Part shown: piece after piece, positions 38,233-44,298 of the stretch
Layout of the letters: each line of letters opens with the position of its first letter
Position numbering within the stretch: position 1 is the first letter of the stretch
DNA from: an uncultured Pelagibacteraceae bacterium
GTDB taxonomy: Bacteria; Pseudomonadota; Alphaproteobacteria; Pelagibacterales; Pelagibacteraceae
Direction: 5' to 3'
Assembly: GCA_902553845.1 (NCBI GenBank)
Contig: CACDMG010000002.1
Location: 1 to 44,298 of the forward strand
DNA: 44,298 bases
The notes under the pieces: generated by a model
Databases searched by the model: none
What the model was told of the DNA's origin: nothing
The model's input: the letters and a program-made list of their open reading frames with translations, nothing else
Position numbers and translations under genes: made by a program

Positions 38233-38832
38233 TTATTTCTCGATTAAAAATATCCCAAGTTCTCCAAACAAATTCTTAAAGAATAAATTAGAGTTATTGA
38301 TATTAGATATATTTTTATTTTTTAAAGCTAAAGATTTGAAAATCTTGAAACCAATAATTTTGGAAAATTTTACAAAATCCTTAATTGTGCACATATGGAT
38401 ATTAGGTGTATTGTACCAATCATGAGGTAGTGAACTTGTAATAGGCATTGTACCTCTCATTAATAAATTTAATCTTACTTTCCAATGTCCAAAATTAGGA
38501 ATAGTTACAATAGCTTTTTTGCCAACTCTTAAAAGTTCCTTTATAACAATTTCTGGATTTACAAAAGCTTGTAAAGTTTGTCCAAGTACAACGTAATCAA
38601 ATGAATTATTTGGAAATTGTTTTAAATCAAATTCTGCATTGCCCTCAATAACAGTTAATCCTTTTGCAATACAGATTTGAACTTTTTCTTTGGAAATTTC
38701 AATCCCTCTAATATTTGTATTTTTATTAACTTTCAAAAATTCCATTAAAGTCCCGTCATCGCATCCGACATCTAATACTCTTGAATTTTTTTCTATTATA
38801 TCAGAAATAATTTTATATTCAGTTTTCATCAT
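38233..38832 (-). CDS. metW: Methionine biosynthesis protein MetW
   Basis: Class I methyltransferase-like [83 protein letters not shown]; coupled to metX. Confidence 0.95.
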   Translation of the reverse strand: MMKTEYKIISDIIEKNSRVLDVGCDDGTLMEFLKVNKNTNIRGIEISKEKVQICIAKGLTVIEGNAEFDLKQFPNNSFDYVVLGQTLQAFVNPEIVIKELLRVGKKAIVTIPNFGHWKVRLNLLMRGTMPITSSLPHDWYNTPNIHMCTIKDFVKFSKIIGFKIFKSLALKNKNISNINNSNLFFKNLFGELGIFLIEK

Positions 38833-39950
38833 AATTTTTCCATGAAAGATTTATCTAAAAAATTTTTAAGGGCTTTTAAAAAATCTGGAACATCTAATAA
38901 AAAAGAATCATGTCCTTTATCAGACTCTATTTCTACGAAACCTACATTTGCACCAATAGCATTTAGAGCAATAACAATCTCTTTATTTTCTTGGGTTGGG
39001 TAAAGCCAATCAGAAGTAAAAGATATAATAAAAAATTTAGTTTTTGAATTTTTAAAGGCATTAGATAAATTTCCATTAAATTGTTTTACTAAATCAAAGT
39101 AATCCATTGCTCTTGTAATATAGAGGTAGCTGTTAGCATCAAATCGATCTACAAATACTGAGCCTTGATACCTTAAATAACTTTCAATTTGAAAGTCTGC
39201 ATCAAAACCAAATTTGAGATCATCTCTCTCTTGTAATTTTCTTCCAAATTTTTCTTGAAGTCCTTTTTTTGATAAATAAGTAATATGTGCAGCCATTCGA
39301 GCTACAGCCAATCCTTTATCTGGTAAAGTGCTTTTTGTAATGTAATCTCCGTCTAACCAATTGTGATCTGCTGCAATCGCTTGTCTACCCAATTCATTAA
39401 ACGCAATATTCTGTGCTGAGTGACTAGATGTACAAGCAATTGGTATTGCAGTTTTAGCTTTGTTGGGAAAATTACTCACAAATTGTAAAACTTGCATACC
39501 ACCCATTGACCCTCCAACGACTGAAAAAAGTTTATCAATGCCAAAAAAGTCTAATAAATTTATTTGAGCATTGACCATGTCATTAATTGTTATAACTGGA
39601 AAGTCTGTGCCATATATTTTTTTTGTTTGGGGGTTCTCATGACTAGGCCCAAAAGATCCCATACATCCACCAATTACATTGGCGCAAATTACAAAATATT
39701 TATTTGTATCAATAGATTTATTTGGACCAACGGCATAGGCCCACCATCCATCTTTTTTTGTAATTGGATTAATACCAGTTACAAATTGATCTCCTGTTAA
39801 AGCATGAAAAATTAAAATTGCATTATCTTTATTCTCATTAAGTTCACCATAAGTTTCATATGCTAATGGAAAATTATCTATGGTTTGACCACAATCTAGT
39901 TTAAGTGGTTTTTTAATAATTATCTTTTTAATACTATTTTTAACGTTCAT
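38829..39950 (-). CDS. metX: Homoserine O-acyltransferase
   Basis: [82 protein letters not shown]. Confidence 0.95.
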   Translation of the reverse strand: MNVKNSIKKIIIKKPLKLDCGQTIDNFPLAYETYGELNENKDNAILIFHALTGDQFVTGINPITKKDGWWAYAVGPNKSIDTNKYFVICANVIGGCMGSFGPSHENPQTKKIYGTDFPVITINDMVNAQINLLDFFGIDKLFSVVGGSMGGMQVLQFVSNFPNKAKTAIPIACTSSHSAQNIAFNELGRQAIAADHNWLDGDYITKSTLPDKGLAVARMAAHITYLSKKGLQEKFGRKLQERDDLKFGFDADFQIESYLRYQGSVFVDRFDANSYLYITRAMDYFDLVKQFNGNLSNAFKNSKTKFFIISFTSDWLYPTQENKEIVIALNAIGANVGFVEIESDKGHDSFLLDVPDFLKALKNFLDKSFMEKL

Positions 39951-39984
39951 AATTTAGGCTGAAATTTGAATTGTGAGAAAAAAA

Positions 39985-40035
39985 ACTTTTTTAGCTGTTT
40001 TTTTAAAGCGCTCGCAATTCAGGTAAATCAGCGCA
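39985..40035 (-). ncRNA. SAM-II (SAM-alpha / metA motif) riboswitch upstream of metX
   Basis: - strand RNA GCGCU-GAUUUACCUGAAUUGCG-AGCGC-UUUAAAAAAAC-AGCUAAAAAAG. Stem P1 GCGCU (40034-40030) pairs with AGCGC (40012-40008); conserved GAUUU, AUUGC and AGCUAAAAA segments with the loop length of the SAM-II consensus as I recall it; located 5' of metX, its classic alphaproteobacterial location. Confidence 0.93.
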
Positions 40036-40040
40036 TAAAT

Positions 40041-40069
40041 TTTGTACAAGAAGTTATTTAGTATGTCAA
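40041..40069 (-). promoter_or_regulatory. Sigma70-type promoter for metX-metW
   Basis: On the - strand: TTGACA (40069-40064), 17-nt spacer, TACAAA (40046-40041); predicted +1 near 40034. Confidence 0.75.
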
Positions 40070-40141
40070 TTTTTTAAATATTTACACTTAAACTATATAA
40101 AAAATTGATATTTTATTTATAAAGATCTTAAAAATAAAAAG

Positions 40142-41227
40142 ATGAGCACTGTGAGATTCAAAAAATTTGGTATAGAGGCCTACAAACCTGGCAGATCTAG
40201 TATCAAGAAATTTAAAAAAATTATTAAACTTTCTGCGAATGAATCTGCTTTAGGTATGAGCCCAAAAGTTAAGAAAGTTTTATCTGGCAAAAATTTAAAT
40301 TTTTTTAGGTATCCAGATGGAAAGTCAAAAGTATTAAGAAATCAAATTGCAAAAAAATTCAAATGTGACAAAAACAAAATAATTTGTGGAGCAGGATCAG
40401 ATGAAATTATTCAAATGTTATGTCAGCTTTTTTTAAGTCCTAGAGACGAGGTGATTGTCCCGCAATTTAGTTTTTTGATGTACAGAATTTACGCAAAAAT
40501 AGTTGGTGCAAAAGTTATTTTTGCAAAAGAAAAAAAATTTAAAGTATCTATATCAGAAATAATAAAAAAGGTTACAAAAAAAACAAAAATTGTTTTTTTG
40601 GCAAATCCAAATAATCCAACTGGAACATATTTAACAAAGTTAGAATTAATAAAATTAAGAAAAAAACTCAGAGAAAATATTTTGCTTGTAGTAGATGATG
40701 CTTATTCAGAATATATGAAGAATGAAGATTACAAATCTGGTTTAGATTTATTTAAAAAAAAACAAAATGTTTTCCTATTGAGGACATTTTCAAAAATTTA
40801 CGGTTTATCAGCTTTAAGAGTTGGATGGGGTTATGGATCTAAGAAAATCATTGATGCTCTTAATATTATAAAACCACCGTTTAATGTAAATGAGGTTGCA
40901 CAAAAGGCAGCTGTTGTATCTCTTAAAGACTCTAATTTTATATCTCGTTCAATTAAACATAATATTTTTTATGCAACAAAGCTGAAAAATTTTTTAAATA
41001 AATATGGCATTAGTTCAAACAAGGTTTCTGCTAATTTCTTGTTATTAGACTTTGCTAAATGTAAATTTAGTTCTAAATATTTTTATAAAAAATTAAAAAT
41101 GAAAGGAATTATATTAAGATCCACAGATGATGGTTATAAAATTAAAAATAGTTTGCGATTAACGATTGGATCTAAAAAAGAAAATTTAAAATTTATGAAA
41201 GCGACAGAAAGTATATTTAAAAAATGA
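40142..41227 (+). CDS. hisC: Histidinol-phosphate aminotransferase family (PLP-dependent)
   Basis: KLSANESALGMSPKV, FRYPDGKSKVLRNQIAKKF, ANPNNPTGTYL, VVDDAYSEYM, RTFSKIYGLSALRVGWGYG; next to prephenate dehydrogenase, so it may act on aromatic substrates too. Confidence 0.9.
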   Translation: MSTVRFKKFGIEAYKPGRSSIKKFKKIIKLSANESALGMSPKVKKVLSGKNLNFFRYPDGKSKVLRNQIAKKFKCDKNKIICGAGSDEIIQMLCQLFLSPRDEVIVPQFSFLMYRIYAKIVGAKVIFAKEKKFKVSISEIIKKVTKKTKIVFLANPNNPTGTYLTKLELIKLRKKLRENILLVVDDAYSEYMKNEDYKSGLDLFKKKQNVFLLRTFSKIYGLSALRVGWGYGSKKIIDALNIIKPPFNVNEVAQKAAVVSLKDSNFISRSIKHNIFYATKLKNFLNKYGISSNKVSANFLLLDFAKCKFSSKYFYKKLKMKGIILRSTDDGYKIKNSLRLTIGSKKENLKFMKATESIFKK

Positions 41228-42120
41228 AAAAGGTTCTGGTTATAGGTTGTGGATTGTTAGGTTCTTCTTTAGTAAGAAAAATGTCAAAAAAAAAAATAGC
41301 AAAAAAAATATTTGTTTATGAAAAATCACAATCAAATATTTCTAAAATAAAGAAATTAAGACTACCTATAAAAATTGTTAAAACATTTAAAGATGGTGTA
41401 GTTAATTCAGATCTAATTATTATTTGCACGCCATTGAGTGAATATAAAAAACTTATTTTAAAAATTAATAACTTTATTTCATCTAGGACATTGATTACAG
41501 ATATTGGATCTTCAAAAGTTGAGACATCTAAAATTATTAAAAAATTTTTAAGGAAAGACATACAATGGATTCAAAGTCATCCAATCACTGGGTCAGAAGT
41601 AAGTGGGCCAGAGTATGGTAAGGTTAATATGTTCGAGGATAAGTGGTGTATTTTGATTAAAGATAAAAAAACTAATTTAAGATGTCTAAAATTTATAAGT
41701 TCATTTTGGAAAAAAGTAGGGTCTAAAATAGTTATTATGGACTCAAAAAAACATGATAAAATTTTTTCAATTACAAGTCATTTACCACATTTAATTGCTT
41801 ATAATTTAGTTAAATCAGCTCAAGATTTTGAAAAAAAACAAAAATATGATTTAATTAAATTTAGTGCAGGTGGATTAAGAGATTTTTCAAGAATAGCAGC
41901 ATCAAATGAAATAATGTGGAGAGATATTTTTTTTGATAATAAAATAAATGTTTCAAAAGCAATAGATATATTTATTAAGAATTTAAATAGTTTTAAAAAA
42001 GATATTAAATTAAAAAATAACAATTCAATTCTCAAAAAGTTAATTCAAACCAAAAAAGTTAGATCTAAAATTATCAAATTAAAACATGATATAAATAAGC
42101 CAGATTTTGGAAGAAGTTAA
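41224..42120 (+). CDS. tyrA: Prephenate/arogenate dehydrogenase family
   Basis: VLVIGCGLLGSSLVRKM Rossmann motif, TDIGSSKVETSKII, SHPITGSEVSGPEYG, SITSHLPHLIAYNLV. Confidence 0.92.
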   Translation: MKKVLVIGCGLLGSSLVRKMSKKKIAKKIFVYEKSQSNISKIKKLRLPIKIVKTFKDGVVNSDLIIICTPLSEYKKLILKINNFISSRTLITDIGSSKVETSKIIKKFLRKDIQWIQSHPITGSEVSGPEYGKVNMFEDKWCILIKDKKTNLRCLKFISSFWKKVGSKIVIMDSKKHDKIFSITSHLPHLIAYNLVKSAQDFEKKQKYDLIKFSAGGLRDFSRIAASNEIMWRDIFFDNKINVSKAIDIFIKNLNSFKKDIKLKNNNSILKKLIQTKKVRSKIIKLKHDINKPDFGRS

Positions 42121-42869
42121 ATTTTTTCTATATTACTTATTTTTTTTACTTTTAAGTTTGCAGTCTTATAAATTGTTTTTAAAGAAGAGATTGTGGGCAT
42201 AATTAATACTTTTTTTTTTGGCCCATAAGCATGGATTAATTTTGTCTTGTTGATACAAATACCAACATGTCCTTTCCAAAAAATTATATCACCTTTTGAA
42301 AATTTCTTTTTATTTTTCTTTTTACAAAATTTTATTTGATCCTTTGTATCTCTTGGGAAAAAAGCTCGATTATAGAAGAAAAAAATTTGAATTAAAGCTG
42401 AACAATCAATTCCATCTGAAGTTTTTCCACCCCACAAATATTTTGTATTTAAAAATAATTTAAAAATTTTAATGAAATTTTTTTCATTATGGCTGATGTC
42501 TTTTAAGTCACCTTTTTTAATCCATTTATTTTTATCAAACTCAACAAAAACGTTTTTTCTATTTCTTATTGAAATTCCTGATCCAAAATAGAGAAATTTA
42601 TTTGTTGGTAAAAATTTATTATTTTTTTTTTTGAATATTTTAGATTTTAATTTACAAATTTTATTTGTAGGTATGAATTTTTTAAAAAACTTTTGTTTCT
42701 TAATATATCCTATATAATTATCGTAGCTTGTTTTTATTTTTAACCAGTCCTTTTTTGTTGATAAAATTTTAAATTTTTCACCATATAAAATTTGTGAAGT
42801 AACCTCAGAATTTGAAGAGGGTTTCGAATTTATATTAGCTATAGGCTCTTTAAAAAAATTATTTTTCAC
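42117..42869 (-). CDS. NlpC/P60 (C40) peptidase with N-terminal SH3b-like domains; no evident signal peptide
   Basis: KYLWGGKTSDGIDCSALIQIFF (Cys site), FSKGDIIFWKGHVGICINKTKLIHAYGP (His site); SH3b-like ANINSKPSSNSEVTSQILYGEKFKILSTKKDWLKI. Confidence 0.9.
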   Translation of the reverse strand: MKNNFFKEPIANINSKPSSNSEVTSQILYGEKFKILSTKKDWLKIKTSYDNYIGYIKKQKFFKKFIPTNKICKLKSKIFKKKNNKFLPTNKFLYFGSGISIRNRKNVFVEFDKNKWIKKGDLKDISHNEKNFIKIFKLFLNTKYLWGGKTSDGIDCSALIQIFFFYNRAFFPRDTKDQIKFCKKKNKKKFSKGDIIFWKGHVGICINKTKLIHAYGPKKKVLIMPTISSLKTIYKTANLKVKKISNIEKI

Positions 42870-44235
42870 TTAGCAAAAGTTTATTTTTTATAGTCCACAA
42901 AATAATTAAAGATGGAATTACCATTAAAGCTGTTAAAATAAAAAATATACCCCAATCACCGTTTAACCAGTCTACAAGAGCACCTGAGGATGATGCCAGA
43001 GTAGTCCTTCCAGCAGTTCCTATTGATGCTAAAAGGGCATATTGAGTAGCTGTATAAGCTCTATCAACTAGTAGAGAAATAAAAGCAACAAATGCTACAG
43101 TTGCAAACGCAGCAGCAATATCATCAAAAATAACTGCTATAGCAAATAAAAGCTCAGATTTTTCACTCCATGCAAGTACACTAAATAAAAGATTTGTACT
43201 TGCCATAATAATTCCTGCTAGAAACATCGCTTTAAGTACTCCAGATCTTATAACAAACAATCCACCTAAAAGTGTAAATATAACTGTTGTGATCCAGCCC
43301 AAAGTTTTTGAATAAATAGCAATATCCGACTTACTAAATCCTATTTCTTTATAAAAAATAATGGACATTCTACCAAGGAAAGCCTCACCAACTTTGAATA
43401 AAAATACAAATCCCAAAATTGCTATAGCTATAGAAAAACCATTTTTTTTAAAGAAACTGATAATTGGACCGCTGATAGTACTACTTATCCAGCTGAGTAA
43501 TTTAGTAATAACATTAACTTTTCCTATTTTACTTAAAATTAACTTATCATTTTCTTTTTGTTTTATATATCTTTCAGAATTATCAGTTTCATTAATAAAC
43601 ATTAAACCAATATTCATTAGTATTATGAGGACTCCTAAAATTAAGAATGTTAATTGCCAATAATTATTAAAACCTGCATTCTGTAAAATTTCTGCAGAAA
43701 ATAAAGATAATACACCACCTAACTTATATCCTGACCACCAGCCAACAACAGCCATTGCAGCACCAGCTGCCATTGATCTTCCTTCATTTTCGCCTATCTG
43801 TTCAATTCTAAGAGCGTCAACAGTTATATCTTGAGTAGCGGAGGCTATTGCTATGATAAGACCAACGGAAATTACCAAAGCTAGATTTTCTGTCGGATTA
43901 ATAATACTCCATAGAAAAAGTGATAATAAAATAATAAATTGCATTAAAACAATCCAACCTCTTCTATGACCAATTTTTTTTGTTAAAAAAGGTATCTTTA
44001 TTCTATCCACTAATGGAGCCCATAAATAATTAAATGCATAAACTCCAAAAATTAGACCAGCCCATCCTATTGTAGATCTACTTAATCCATCTTCTTTAAG
44101 CCATAAGCTAAGACTACTTCCAATCAAGACCCATGGAAAACCAGAAATAGCACCTAATAATAAAATTCTCAGCATTCTCTTATCAAAATAAATTGAGAAT
44201 GTTTCTGAAAGAGATTGTTTTTTTATTTCAATCAT
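42859..44235 (-). CDS. ampG: AmpG-like MFS muropeptide permease
   Basis: MLRILLLGAISGFPWVLIGSSLSLWLKEDGLSRSTIGWAGLIFGVYAFNYLWAPLVDRI; multiple TM segments; ATG at 44235 preferred over the TTG at 44250. Confidence 0.85.
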   Translation of the reverse strand: MIEIKKQSLSETFSIYFDKRMLRILLLGAISGFPWVLIGSSLSLWLKEDGLSRSTIGWAGLIFGVYAFNYLWAPLVDRIKIPFLTKKIGHRRGWIVLMQFIILLSLFLWSIINPTENLALVISVGLIIAIASATQDITVDALRIEQIGENEGRSMAAGAAMAVVGWWSGYKLGGVLSLFSAEILQNAGFNNYWQLTFLILGVLIILMNIGLMFINETDNSERYIKQKENDKLILSKIGKVNVITKLLSWISSTISGPIISFFKKNGFSIAIAILGFVFLFKVGEAFLGRMSIIFYKEIGFSKSDIAIYSKTLGWITTVIFTLLGGLFVIRSGVLKAMFLAGIIMASTNLLFSVLAWSEKSELLFAIAVIFDDIAAAFATVAFVAFISLLVDRAYTATQYALLASIGTAGRTTLASSSGALVDWLNGDWGIFFILTALMVIPSLIILWTIKNKLLLSEK

Positions 44236-44298
44236 TATTAATTCTTCCAAAAAGAAGGTAGAAATAATACTAATATAGCAAATAATTCAAGTCTACCC

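Noticed and set aside
40070-40141. hisC promoter in the divergent metX/hisC region
   Set aside because: Several AT-rich TATA-like sequences but no convincing -35/-10 pair with good spacing on the + strand, so not called as a feature.
44255-44297. GGTAGA...TCTACC inverted repeat at the window end
   Set aside because: Arms only 6 bp with a long AT-rich spacer at the truncated edge; cannot be distinguished from chance.

Overview
AT-rich, very compact bacterial core-genome segment. Gene content, low GC and protein sequences fit the SAR11/Pelagibacterales lineage of Alphaproteobacteria (recognition from memory, not a database search). A ~31 kb + strand directon runs trmD(partial)-rplS-leuCDB-[dmdC-dmdB-alpha/beta hydrolase-dmdA]-asd-sdhCDAB-mmsA-mdh-sucCDAB-lpd-priA-atpHAGDC. 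It converges on a - strand block that, in transcription order, reads metX-metW-gloB-rplU-rpmA-obgE-proB-proA-nadD-rsfS-ctpA-rppH. A divergent + strand pair, hisC-tyrA, then converges on ampG-NlpC/P60 (- strand). I see no mobile element, CRISPR array, rRNA or tRNA, and no obviously novel multi-gene system. The most interesting items are: (1) a SAM-II riboswitch upstream of metX whose predicted +1 falls at the first base of aptamer stem P1, followed by an A7C/GU7 hairpin with a U8 tract that could compete with the pseudoknot strand; (2) a DMSP-demethylation cassette embedded in amino-acid genes, with an uncharacterised TTG-start alpha/beta hydrolase translationally coupled to dmdA and no dmdD nearby; (3) convergent gene pairs whose stop codons share palindromes (TTAATTAA, TTAA); (4) a palindrome inside the rplU promoter spacer; (5) a cytosolic-looking NlpC/P60 enzyme paired with AmpG.
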